From assembly GCA_020436935.1 (NCBI GenBank), contig JAGQWX010000021.1, forward strand, positions 45,383 through 81,312: a stretch of 35,930 nt of DNA, written 5' to 3'. The translations under genes were made by a program, and so were the position numbers. The DNA is from Saprospiraceae bacterium. Its GTDB lineage: Bacteria; Bacteroidota; Bacteroidia; Chitinophagales; Saprospiraceae. The notes under the pieces were generated by a model. The model was not told where the DNA came from, ran no database searches, and saw only the letters and a list, made by a program, of their open reading frames with translations. Of this stretch, positions 8,949 to 16,900 are shown in pieces. Position 1 is the stretch's first letter. The number at the start of each line of letters is the position of its first letter.

Positions 8949-9215
8949 CTATTGTGGAGCAGACTGCAGTGGAATTTCTGTTGTTCCGCCACTTACGATG
9001 ATTGCAGTGATGATGCAAAGCACAAATAAAGAAGCAGCAAGGCCCCAGGTAAGCTTCTCAATCAAGTCAGTAGATTTTGAAGCACCAAAAAGCTGATTTG
9101 CTGTATTTCCTCCAAAGGTTGAGTCTACCCCACCTCCCTTTGGATTCTGAATAAGTACTACACCCATCAATAAAATGCAATTGATTGCAATCACTATCGT
9201 CAGGAAATTTACCAT
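8949..9215 (-). CDS. secG: Preprotein translocase subunit SecG
   Basis: The protein has 88 residues with two transmembrane helices (about 3-22 and 55-77) separated by the conserved SecG loop: LIQNPKGGGVDSTFGG, then ANQLFGA. SecG is the accessory subunit of the SecYEG channel in the inner membrane. The gene starts four bases after the stop of the upstream acidic TPR gene, so the two form an operon, and it ends at the hairpin at 8891-8930. Confidence 0.95.
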   Translation of the reverse strand: MVNFLTIVIAINCILLMGVVLIQNPKGGGVDSTFGGNTANQLFGASKSTDLIEKLTWGLAASLFVLCIITAIIVSGGTTEIPLQSAPQ

Positions 9216-9219
9216 TTTT

Positions 9220-10041
9220 CTAAGCTTTATTTTTTAATTCCTCTATTCGGGCTGCAAAGTAAGCACTTTTTTCCGGAATATTCAAAATTAATCGTTTATA
9301 CATTTCGATTGCTTCTAAATTGTGCCCCTGAGCTGCCAGTAATTGTGCCAGCGGTTCGGAGACCATTTGGGTATTTTTCTTAATAGACTTTTCAGCAGAC
9401 GCTTCTACCTTTGACTTTTTACTGTGTCTGGATTTGATTTTGTCCATTTGCCTGATGTGGCTGCCCTTCATCGGCTTGAGGGCTACCAGCCAGTTGCTGA
9501 AATCTGTTGAAGCCTCTTCATGCACGTCAACCACGTGTTTCAAACCTGACTTCTTCAACTTTTTCTTTAGTTTTTTTACTTCTGCCTTCTCGGACAATTC
9601 TTGCCGGGATGACAATGTAATGAAATCATCAGACCCACTTAGAGAGGAAATGGTCTCTTCTTGTTCTCCAGTAGGCAAGTCTTCCTGATCAGCCTCAACT
9701 TGTGTCAATTCCTGGATGTTTGCTACAGCTTCTTCTGTAAGATTCTCCTCAACCCAATCTTTCTCCTCCTCTTCATTTCTTGAATCAGTCTTGATCTGAG
9801 CACTTTCCAATTGGATTTGATCGTTTTCAAATGGTTCATCTGGTTCTGTATGCAACAACAAGCTTGAATTGATCACCTGATTGGACCTGACAGCCAATTT
9901 TTCTAAGCTTGCTAAACTTGGATCTTCACGTAGTGCATTTAAAAAGTCCACTGGATATTTTGATTTTGACCTATCATCCCGGCCCTTGATCTCTGCTCCT
10001 CCTCCTACACCCTCGGGTTCTAAGTATTCAAAATAAGTCAT
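9220..10041 (-). CDS. Acidic protein with a C-terminal TPR motif, partner gene of secG
   Basis: No firm family name can be given. The protein has 273 residues. The first 150 or so are acidic, low in complexity and probably disordered (for example NEEEEKDWVEENLTEEAVAN). A Lys-rich segment follows (about 155-165 and 195-220). The last 50 residues form one clear tetratricopeptide-like helical hairpin: SEPLAQLLAAQGHNLEAIEM, then a helix ending in ARIEEL. There is no signal peptide or membrane segment, so it is probably cytoplasmic. Proteins with this SEPLAQLLA..G....AIEMY ending occur upstream of secG in other Bacteroidota, as I recall. Tight coupling to secG suggests a link to protein export or its expression, but this is inference. 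Confidence 0.7.
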   Translation of the reverse strand: MTYFEYLEPEGVGGGAEIKGRDDRSKSKYPVDFLNALREDPSLASLEKLAVRSNQVINSSLLLHTEPDEPFENDQIQLESAQIKTDSRNEEEEKDWVEENLTEEAVANIQELTQVEADQEDLPTGEQEETISSLSGSDDFITLSSRQELSEKAEVKKLKKKLKKSGLKHVVDVHEEASTDFSNWLVALKPMKGSHIRQMDKIKSRHSKKSKVEASAEKSIKKNTQMVSEPLAQLLAAQGHNLEAIEMYKRLILNIPEKSAYFAARIEELKNKA

Positions 10042-10386
10042 ATATCAATGCTAATTTGAAACAAAGAAACAAAATCCTGACCAGTCAACCAAAGCCAGGG
10101 TAATGAGACATTGGTGGTTTATTCAATGGGCAATCATATTAGAATAATTACTAGAATGTAGTATATGACGATTTTTCAAATGTGTTGATAACACCTTCAG
10201 CAATGTTGAAAACTTTATAAACCATTTTCGAATCTCAGAAAATGTAAAAATTCTCATCAATACCCAAGATGCTATTGCCAATACAAAATGGTTACAACAA
10301 AATTATATTTGACTGACTTCAGCTAGAGTATACGATCTGTAAAATTCTTCATGAAAAATCACAAAATATATAAATAGGGTTGGCGC
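10042..10386. other. Gene-free stretch of 345 bases
   Basis: This lies between the start of the acidic TPR gene and the end of the small membrane protein gene, both on the minus strand. I see no open frame of useful length, no clear terminator for the penicillin acylase operon and no perfect CAAAnnTA (minus-strand -7) box. It must contain the promoter of the TPR-secG operon, but I cannot place it. Confidence 0.5.
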
Positions 10387-10701
10387 TTATACAAGGTCGG
10401 AATCTTTCCAGGATTTTTTGCCCTCATTGAAATCAGCCCTATCGAACTCCCTTAGGTCCAGATAGTCAGCCTCATCGTTCTGCTGCATTTTGCGTGCCTT
10501 GGTTTTTGCAATAAAAATCTTTTTGGCCAATGATATCATTAGAAAAATTGTAGGTATTAAAGCCCATCGCAGACCTGGAGTAAAATTAGAATTGATGATG
10601 TTTAAAGCAATGATAATCATCAACGTCTTAAAGACTTCAAAAATGATATAGTTTCTGTCAGTTGGTTCTAATCTTACCCTATCTCGTCTTCTATTTCTCA
10701 T
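10387..10701 (-). CDS. Small membrane protein of unknown function
   Basis: The protein has 104 residues. A basic N-terminus (MRNRRRDRVRLEP) is followed by two hydrophobic helices (about 22-40 and 46-60) and a charged C-terminal tail (EADYLDLREFDRADFNEG). The positive charges before helix 1 and after helix 2 predict both ends in the cytoplasm. I recognise no family. Its ATG overlaps the stop of the upstream membrane protein gene by one base (TAATG), which indicates translational coupling, and both follow the penicillin acylase gene. Confidence 0.65.
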   Translation of the reverse strand: MRNRRRDRVRLEPTDRNYIIFEVFKTLMIIIALNIINSNFTPGLRWALIPTIFLMISLAKKIFIAKTKARKMQQNDEADYLDLREFDRADFNEGKKSWKDSDLV

Positions 10702-11081
10702 TATATTTTTATTATTCCTTTATATATCAAATCAACCATAAATTTCGATAAATAATTTCCACTTAACCCAGCTATTCCACCAAACAAGCCAATTACCAGA
10801 CCAGTTATAACATATATCGGAAGTTTGCCGGTGTCATTGAATAAGGCAGAAATAATACCCGCAATACTGACATTCGCTCTATAATCAAAGTAAAAAGCAT
10901 AGGCCATCCAAAGGCTGGCACAAAAAACAAGCGGAATAAAAAAGGCATGGTAGTTTTTTTTAAACAAAAATAGTCCCAAAAAAAAAGCAACTATTCCCAG
11001 GGCATACCATGGAAGAAAACTTCCACCCAAGGCCACAATATTAAAAAGTAAAAAAGCCCACAATAAGGTGCTTAATTTCAT
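10701..11081 (-). CDS. Small multi-pass membrane protein of unknown function
   Basis: The protein has 126 residues and is almost entirely hydrophobic, with about four membrane segments (about 5-20, 24-41, 46-66 and 92-115) and a short basic C-terminus (YKGIIKI). I recognise no family. It begins nine bases after the stop of the penicillin acylase gene and overlaps the next gene by one base. The three genes therefore look like one operon; whether the small proteins act with the acylase is not shown by the sequence. Confidence 0.65.
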   Translation of the reverse strand: MKLSTLLWAFLLFNIVALGGSFLPWYALGIVAFFLGLFLFKKNYHAFFIPLVFCASLWMAYAFYFDYRANVSIAGIISALFNDTGKLPIYVITGLVIGLFGGIAGLSGNYLSKFMVDLIYKGIIKI

Positions 11082-11090
11082 GATATAAGA

Positions 11091-13478
11091 TTAGGGTGTT
11101 ACACGATACAGCTTACTTTCTTCATTCATCATATCTTCAGCCGAATGTAAAAAGTTTATTTTAAAATAATCCTTTTGGCTCCAGGTCGATATGAAGTCCT
11201 TATAATGTTTGCTTGCAGGATTACCACTTTGGCCACCCGGATATACACCCCAGGCTTGTGGTTGATCCCCCAATTCAACAATCATGCGCCAGGAAGGCCC
11301 CCAATCGGGTCTTTGGGCATTGAGACAGTCCTCATTACCACCCAGGCTAAGATTATTTACAGAGAATGATGGAATCCGTAAAATATGAGGGATATCAACA
11401 GATCTTGACGCCCCGTAAGTCTTCATGGGTTTCCCTGCTTCCTCGTCAAGTACTTCCTTAATGGCGAGATTGACGATGTCACCTAAATCCTCAACAAACT
11501 CTGTTGATTTCAAGTCAAATATTGGATGTTTGGGCTGAGACATCAGCATTTCCAGTCGTCGCTTGTTTGGCATAGCAGTCTCATATGTTGCATTATTGGT
11601 AAGTTCATCATAGGTGAGTGTTCTAATATTTTCATATATTTTATCAAAGATGACAGCGGCCTTTTCATCGGCATCGTAAGTAAAATCCCAATTTTCAAGC
11701 AATTCATCGTAGGCATTATACTTTCCTTCACTGTATTTTAGAATCAAAGGAACTACATTTTCTGCCTTCACTGAATGATTGTCTCTCTGAAATGCTTTGA
11801 AGTCCTTGGAAGAAAACTTATATCCTTCATTTAGAAGTCGATTGATTCTAAGGTTCCTGTAAGTCTCAAAATTGCCTCCCAAAAAATAGGGATATGTGGC
11901 ATCTATAGATTTTTGATTTGCTGAGCTTAAAAAGTCTGATGCAGGATTAGTCTGATGAGGCATATCTTCAAAAGGAATATATCTATTCCAAAGATTTTTA
12001 CTGCCGCTCCCCTCTTCAACAAAGACCCCATCATTGACACCTCTTGCCGGAATGTTCCCCATTACTCTTAGTCCAATATTCCCCAAATTGTCAGCTGTGA
12101 GAATATTTTGTGCAGGAGAACTGTACACCCTCAATTTTGCATCTAGATCCTGAATGTTTTTACTTTGCATAATGTCTGCAAATACGGTCACATCAAAAGG
12201 AGTTGTTCCGTCAAGTGCAACCCATTGGACAGCGAGATCGTTTTTCAAATCTTTGGAATAATACTTTATGGGGCCATACATGGTGAGATGTGTAGTATCA
12301 AATATGCTCTTCGTCCCTTTGATTTTTATTTCTGTTACCAGTTTTTCAACTTCCATATACTTTCCATCATACAAATATTCCTCCCTCTGGCCATCTTTCC
12401 ATTGAATTTTGATCAAATCTGCAACATCAATTGACCCATTGGTTTCTGCCCAGGCTACATCTTCGTTGAATCCGATCAAAATGCCTGGTATACCTGGAAA
12501 TGAGACACCATAAGCACTGAAGTCTGTGGCCGAGATTTGCAATTCATACCAAATGGAAGGAAGGTTGAGTCTAAGATGTGGATCGCTGGCAAGAATGGGC
12601 TTACCTGTTGCACTTTTAGATTTTGTGACCGCCCAATTGTTGGAACCAATACCATCAGGTGAACTGTACAGTTCTTTCATATTTATAGGCGATACAAGAA
12701 CTACACTGCTATCAGCATTTGTTTGGCTAAGCTTGGATATTACCTTTACGGGAGTAGTTATTACCGGGATATCACCAGTAAAGTCTTTCGAAAAAAGCTC
12801 ATTATACAGCTCTCCCCCTAAAGCATTCAAGGCATTGGTTTGCAAAATATCAGTAGTTTTTCCTGAAAGCACATCACACATATACAGATAAATCGAGGCG
12901 ATGTCTCTTACTTTGAAAGAAGATGGCTCAAAATCAAGGAGCTTATATTCTATGGGATAATCTTTGGGCTTGAGTTGGGCAATATAATCATTGACTCCCT
13001 TCAGGTAGCTGTTTAATCTGACCATCACTTTTTCCTGACGTGCCCAGTTTTCAACTGCACGGTCACCAGCAAGGCACATGCCTTTTCGAAGTGCAGCGCG
13101 ATCCAATTCCAGCCCTCTTTCTCCAAGCACTTCTGCTACCCTACCTGAAGCTCCTCTTGCGATCATTTCCATTTGGAATAAACGATCTCTGGCTTCCATA
13201 TACCCCTGGAGGTACAATGCGTCATTAATGTTATTTGCAAAAATGTGGGCAACCAGCCTTTCGTCTATAAGAACACTCGAAACTGAATCGGTGGAAGCAC
13301 CCGCCAACTCCTCAGGTAATTTTCGTTCTGCATTTTGCCATACTCCGTGCCATGGATTCAAGAACTTACCAAGAGGTGGTAGTGGATTCGACTTAATACT
13401 CAGATTTCCATTTAGAAATAAAAGCAAGCCCGTGCCGATCGAAAATGTAATTAGAAATAATATTAAGTTTTTAGTCAT
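11091..13478 (-). CDS. Penicillin acylase family N-terminal-nucleophile hydrolase
   Basis: The protein has 795 residues, a typical length for the S45 family. A membrane-anchor or signal-like N-terminus (about 3-24) precedes the alpha chain, with LQGYMEARDRLFQMEM..RGASGRVAEVLG (about 90-119). The spacer ends at GIGSN, giving the presumed autocatalytic cleavage before the nucleophile Ser279 (SNNWAV). After it come the family blocks ILASDPHLRLNLPSIWYELQ and GIPGILIGFNEDVAWAETNG, and the final RMIVELGD..QAWGVYPGGQSGNP. Such enzymes hydrolyse amide bonds of beta-lactams, N-acyl homoserine lactones or acylated amino acids in the periplasm; the substrate here cannot be told. The C-terminal KHYKDFISTWSQKDYFKINF fits the family end. 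It heads a three-gene operon. Confidence 0.9.
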   Translation of the reverse strand: MTKNLILFLITFSIGTGLLLFLNGNLSIKSNPLPPLGKFLNPWHGVWQNAERKLPEELAGASTDSVSSVLIDERLVAHIFANNINDALYLQGYMEARDRLFQMEMIARGASGRVAEVLGERGLELDRAALRKGMCLAGDRAVENWARQEKVMVRLNSYLKGVNDYIAQLKPKDYPIEYKLLDFEPSSFKVRDIASIYLYMCDVLSGKTTDILQTNALNALGGELYNELFSKDFTGDIPVITTPVKVISKLSQTNADSSVVLVSPINMKELYSSPDGIGSNNWAVTKSKSATGKPILASDPHLRLNLPSIWYELQISATDFSAYGVSFPGIPGILIGFNEDVAWAETNGSIDVADLIKIQWKDGQREEYLYDGKYMEVEKLVTEIKIKGTKSIFDTTHLTMYGPIKYYSKDLKNDLAVQWVALDGTTPFDVTVFADIMQSKNIQDLDAKLRVYSSPAQNILTADNLGNIGLRVMGNIPARGVNDGVFVEEGSGSKNLWNRYIPFEDMPHQTNPASDFLSSANQKSIDATYPYFLGGNFETYRNLRINRLLNEGYKFSSKDFKAFQRDNHSVKAENVVPLILKYSEGKYNAYDELLENWDFTYDADEKAAVIFDKIYENIRTLTYDELTNNATYETAMPNKRRLEMLMSQPKHPIFDLKSTEFVEDLGDIVNLAIKEVLDEEAGKPMKTYGASRSVDIPHILRIPSFSVNNLSLGGNEDCLNAQRPDWGPSWRMIVELGDQPQAWGVYPGGQSGNPASKHYKDFISTWSQKDYFKINFLHSAEDMMNEESKLYRVTP

Positions 13479-13869
13479 TCTGCTGATATGAATAAGTTAT
13501 TTCCGATCAGTTTTGTAGTCTTTTAAATACCGAAATTAAGTGCGAAAGAAAATGCCAGCTCAAAAATTCAAACCTCTCTGGTTCCAAAACCAATACCTTA
13601 TTGTGACCAATGTTTATAAGGCATTTTGATGGATAAGAATTACATTTTTCTTGAGACTACTCACCGCCAAACAAATATAATAAATGGATAATGGACCTGA
13701 CACAAATAGTTTGACCTTCCGATGAAAAAGTCGATCCCCGCGAAATCAATTGATATAATGTATTGGAAAAGATGTTTTAAGAAGGTCCTTGAAGACAGCC
13801 GGGACTAAAAATTATAGTAGGGATGTTGCCAATCCTGAATTAAAAATTGATGCTTTGACTTTGCCTGTA
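13479..13869. other. Gene-free stretch of 391 bases
   Basis: This lies between the start of the penicillin acylase gene and the end of yaaA. No coding frame is convincing on either strand and no hairpin terminator for yaaA stands out. The only signal I can support is the minus-strand promoter-like pair at 13672-13706, which would give the acylase operon a leader of almost 190 bases. Confidence 0.5.
13672..13706 (-). promoter_or_regulatory. Possible promoter of the penicillin acylase operon
   Basis: On the minus strand TTTG (13706-13703) and TATATTTG (13679-13672) are spaced by 23 bases. The -7 box matches TAnnTTTG fully, but the spacing is longer than the usual 19-21 and the box is 194 bases from the start codon, so a long leader would be required. 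Confidence 0.3.
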
Positions 13870-14658
13870 TTATTTTCTATCTTTTGGTTTTGGACGTACA
13901 AACATAAGTGACAAATCACTGGAAAGACTTTTCTCTAAAACATACCCTTCACTTGAAAAATCCTTCAGAGCTTCCATATCAGTAATATGGTTGTCAATGA
14001 CGTATCGTGCCATCAATCCTCTGGCTTTTTTGGCATCATAAGAGATGAACTTAAAATCACTACCCGCTATTTCCTTGAATTCCACATGGACAATCGGTCG
14101 AATAATCTTTTCCGCTTTTACGGATTTGAAATATTCATCTGAAGCAAGATTGAGCAGAAAGGATTTTTTGCCTTGAGATTTGAGTTCTTTGTTGATGATG
14201 TTTGTGATTTGTTCCCCCCAATACTGGTAAAGGTTTGTACCCTTATCAGTTTGTAAACGTGACCCCATCTCCAGACGATATGGTTGGGTTTTATCAAAGG
14301 GCTTCAGCACTCCATATAAACCTGAAAGTATTCTCAAATGCTTTTTCAGGAATTCATAATCATCTTTTTTGATAGATGCTGCATCTAAACCGGTATAAAC
14401 ACCTCCATCGAATAAAAACGCTGCAGGATAGCAATTTGAAGCCGGGTAAGTTTTCTTAAATCTTTGAATGCAGTCAAACGTTTCAGATGCAATGTCATCT
14501 GAAACCTTCATCATTTTTTTGATTTCTTCAACATTCAATTGTTTCAAAGAATTTACTAGACTAAGCGCATCATCCTTGAATGCAGGAATACTCTCTGCGA
14601 GGTAAGAGTTGGATTTGTCCGGGTTCATGGTCTTGGACGGAGACAGGATCATCAACAT
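13870..14658 (-). CDS. yaaA: YaaA family peroxide-stress protein
   Basis: The protein has 262 residues, the usual length of the YaaA (DUF328/UPF0246) family. In E. coli, YaaA limits free intracellular iron and DNA damage during hydrogen peroxide stress, and the fold binds DNA. Family blocks visible are MLMILSPSKTMN at the start, PAAFLFDGGVYTGLDA, LRILSGLYGVLKPFD..QPYRLEMG, LYQYWGEQIT, LLNLASDEYFKSV and the KKARGLMARYVIDN stretch near residue 210. It follows the DUF1573 gene in the same direction, but a strong terminator (14679-14712) lies between them, so it needs its own promoter, which I cannot identify. Confidence 0.93.
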   Translation of the reverse strand: MLMILSPSKTMNPDKSNSYLAESIPAFKDDALSLVNSLKQLNVEEIKKMMKVSDDIASETFDCIQRFKKTYPASNCYPAAFLFDGGVYTGLDAASIKKDDYEFLKKHLRILSGLYGVLKPFDKTQPYRLEMGSRLQTDKGTNLYQYWGEQITNIINKELKSQGKKSFLLNLASDEYFKSVKAEKIIRPIVHVEFKEIAGSDFKFISYDAKKARGLMARYVIDNHITDMEALKDFSSEGYVLEKSLSSDLSLMFVRPKPKDRK

Positions 14659-14678
14659 ATATAAAAACTTATATCAAT

Positions 14679-14712
14679 AAAAAAGCTCCGGCTTCAAACA
14701 AAACCGGAGCTA
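14679..14712 (-). terminator. Terminator after the DUF1573 gene
   Basis: On the minus strand AGCTCCGG (14711-14704) pairs with CCGGAGCT (14691-14684) around a 12-base loop and is followed by TTTTT. It lies about 22 bases after the stop of the DUF1573 gene and separates it from yaaA. Confidence 0.9.
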
Positions 14713-14734
14713 TTCTTTATGATTATACCACTAA

Positions 14735-15205
14735 TTATTTACCTCCCTTGATCACACTTGGTGCGCTGGATGGAACAGGTGCATCAGTCTTTTTCTCAAA
14801 AACTTCGCCCTGAACTCTGATATAGTGTTCTTTACCTTCGTTGGTAGTAATGGTAACCGTTTTAGTGAATTTTCCTACTCTGTTGGTGTCATACCTTACT
14901 TCAATTGCACTGGTCTGACCTGGAAGAATAGGCTCTTTTGGCCAGGTTGGAACAGTACAACCGCAAGATCCTCTTGCATTGTTGATGACCAATGGCTCAG
15001 TTCCTTCATTTTTGAAGGCAACTTTTCTCAAAGGATCAGCTCCTTTTTCGATAGTTCCATAGTCCAGAGTGGTATCTGAATTGCCATCTCCAAACATCAT
15101 TTTTGCTTTTGAAGCAGGTGGTGCCTCTACGTCTTTAATGGCCTGAGCATTAGATGCAAATCCAATAAACATAAAGAGAACACTTAACAATAGTACTTTT
15201 CTCAT
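14735..15205 (-). CDS. DUF1573 domain secreted protein
   Basis: The protein has 156 residues. It has a Sec signal peptide (MRKVLLLSVLFMFIGFASNAQA, cut near residue 20-22). One DUF1573 domain (about 40-135) follows, an immunoglobulin-like fold common in Bacteroidota: the signature is LDYGTIEKGADPLRKVAFKN, then EPLVINNARGSCGCTVPTWP with the hallmark CGC motif, then PILPGQTSAIEVRYDTN..GKF.KTVTITTN. The tail is Pro/Ser/Lys-rich. The function of DUF1573 proteins is not known; they are exported and may be structural. The gene is monocistronic, with a -7 box at 15229-15236 and a terminator at 14679-14712. Confidence 0.88.
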   Translation of the reverse strand: MRKVLLLSVLFMFIGFASNAQAIKDVEAPPASKAKMMFGDGNSDTTLDYGTIEKGADPLRKVAFKNEGTEPLVINNARGSCGCTVPTWPKEPILPGQTSAIEVRYDTNRVGKFTKTVTITTNEGKEHYIRVQGEVFEKKTDAPVPSSAPSVIKGGK

Positions 15206-15228
15206 TTGTATCTGAATTAAGTTAGTAA

Positions 15229-15236
15229 CAAATATA
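15229..15236 (-). promoter_or_regulatory. -7 box before the DUF1573 gene
   Basis: On the minus strand TATATTTG matches TAnnTTTG and ends 23 bases before the start codon, placing transcription start at about 15222 with a leader of about 17 bases. A second copy of the same box lies at 15273-15280. No TTTG -33 element is evident at 19-21 bases. Confidence 0.45.
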
Positions 15237-15337
15237 AAAAAATCGCAATAAATAATCTATTCATTTGCTATACAAATATAGGACGAAAATCATGCCGATT
15301 GGTTTCTACATCTGTCATTAAACTTATGTTAACAAAA

Positions 15338-16735
15338 TTAAAGATGTATACACTCATCATAAGCAGCAGCTGCAGCTTCCATTATTGCTTCACTCATAGT
15401 CGGATGCGGATGTATTGATTTGATGATTTCATGCCCTGTTGTTTCCAATTTTTTGGCTACAACCACCTCTGCTATCATTTCTGTTACATTTGCACCAATA
15501 AAGTGGGCTCCTAAAAATTCGCCATACTTAGCATCAAAAATTACTTTCACAAATCCTTCTTTTGAACCTGCGGCACTTGCTTTTCCTGATGCTGAAAACG
15601 GGAATTTACCTACTTTGATTTCATATCCTGCCTCTTTAGCAGCGGCCTCGGTGTATCCCACACTCGCAACTTCAGGCCAGCAATAAGTACAGGATGGAAT
15701 ATTGTCATAATTGATGGGCTCTACATGCATGCCTTTGATGTTCTCCACACATGTTATACCTTCTGCGCTCGCCACGTGTGCCAGGGCCTGTGTCGGGATC
15801 ACGTCGCCAATGGCATAAATACCAGAAACATTGGTGCGGTAATACTTATCAACTTTGATCATGCCTCTTTCTGTCTCGATACCCAGTAATTCAAGTCCTA
15901 TGTTTTCTGTATTAGGGCTTACACCGGCAGCAGACAAGACTACATCACACTCAATGACTTCTTCTTTGCCGTCTTTTTTGGCTTTCACATGTACCTTGAG
16001 CACATCGCCTGAAGTGTCAACCTTTTCTACTGCCCAACCAGCCTTTGTTGTTATGCCAGCTTTTGTGTATATTTTGGTCAACTCTTTTGAAATATCCGCA
16101 TCTTCTCTTGGCAACAAGCCCTGATCCATAAACTCTACTATAGTCACCTCAGTACCAATTGAATGATAGAAGTACGCAAACTCAACACCAATCGCACCAG
16201 CACCAACTACCACCATTCTCTTTGGTTGTGTGGGTAAAGACATGGCTTCACGATAACCAATGATCTTTTTACCATCGATGGGTAAATTTGGCAATTCTTT
16301 TGCTCTTCCGCCTGTCGCAATGATGATATGATCTGAAGTATACTCTTTTTTCTTTCCTTCCGCGTCTGTCACCACTACTTTTTTACCCCTCGCAAGTGTG
16401 GCTGTACCCATTATTACATTCACTTTATTTTTTTTCATAAGGAAGTTAACCCCCTTACTCATTCCGTCTGCAACCCCTCTGGATCTTTTGATGATGGAAG
16501 GAAAATCAGATGTCGGTTCTGCTACCTTGATTCCATAATCTTCTGCATGTTTGATGTAATTGAAAACCTGAGCGCTTTTTAGCAGTGCCTTGGTAGGAAT
16601 ACATCCCCAATTCAAACATATGCCTCCTAAACTTTCCTTCTCAATAATTGCAACGTTCATACCCAGTTGTGCTGCTCTGATTGCTGCAACGTAACCTCCA
16701 GGTCCGCTTCCAATAACTATAAGATCAAAATTCAT
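15338..16735 (-). CDS. lpdA: Dihydrolipoyl dehydrogenase (E3)
   Basis: The protein has 465 residues, full length for the FAD-dependent E3 subunit that reoxidises dihydrolipoyl groups of 2-oxoacid dehydrogenase complexes with NAD+. The FAD-binding GSGPGGYVAAIRAAQLG (residues 9-25) is followed by the redox-active disulfide Cys40/Cys45 in GGICLNWGCIPTKALL. The NAD site is VVVGAGAIGVEFAYFYHSIG. A second FAD block is YAIGDVI. The C-terminal catalytic His-Glu pair lies in HPHPTMSEAIMEAA. All key residues are intact. It can serve the fused E1 encoded about 5 kb away on the same strand; no E2 gene is in the window. It has a separate -7 box at 16770-16777, and a terminator upstream isolates it from the TPR gene. 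Confidence 0.96.
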   Translation of the reverse strand: MNFDLIVIGSGPGGYVAAIRAAQLGMNVAIIEKESLGGICLNWGCIPTKALLKSAQVFNYIKHAEDYGIKVAEPTSDFPSIIKRSRGVADGMSKGVNFLMKKNKVNVIMGTATLARGKKVVVTDAEGKKKEYTSDHIIIATGGRAKELPNLPIDGKKIIGYREAMSLPTQPKRMVVVGAGAIGVEFAYFYHSIGTEVTIVEFMDQGLLPREDADISKELTKIYTKAGITTKAGWAVEKVDTSGDVLKVHVKAKKDGKEEVIECDVVLSAAGVSPNTENIGLELLGIETERGMIKVDKYYRTNVSGIYAIGDVIPTQALAHVASAEGITCVENIKGMHVEPINYDNIPSCTYCWPEVASVGYTEAAAKEAGYEIKVGKFPFSASGKASAAGSKEGFVKVIFDAKYGEFLGAHFIGANVTEMIAEVVVAKKLETTGHEIIKSIHPHPTMSEAIMEAAAAAYDECIHL

Positions 16736-16769
16736 AAAATAAAATTTATTTCAGTTTTATAATTCTTCG

Positions 16770-16777
16770 CAAAAGTA
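16770..16777 (-). promoter_or_regulatory. -7 box before lpdA
   Basis: On the minus strand TACTTTTG matches TAnnTTTG, 34 bases before the lpdA start codon. A TTG lies 26 bases further upstream, more than the usual spacing. A terminator just upstream (16836-16872) makes a separate promoter here necessary. Confidence 0.5.
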
Positions 16778-16835
16778 CACTTTTACCGCTGAATAAATAA
16801 ACGCAATCTATACATCCATGTTTAAATATACACAG

Positions 16836-16872
16836 AATAAAAATGGGTGTGAACCAGAGGAACACACCCATT
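16836..16872 (-). terminator. Terminator after the TPR gene
   Basis: On the minus strand AATGGGTGTG (16872-16863) pairs perfectly with CACACCCATT (16851-16842) around an 11-base loop and is followed by TTTATT. It lies about 30 bases after the stop of the TPR gene and ends that transcript before lpdA. Confidence 0.85.
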
Positions 16873-16900
16873 AAAAATTATACTTTTTTAGGACTTAAGA

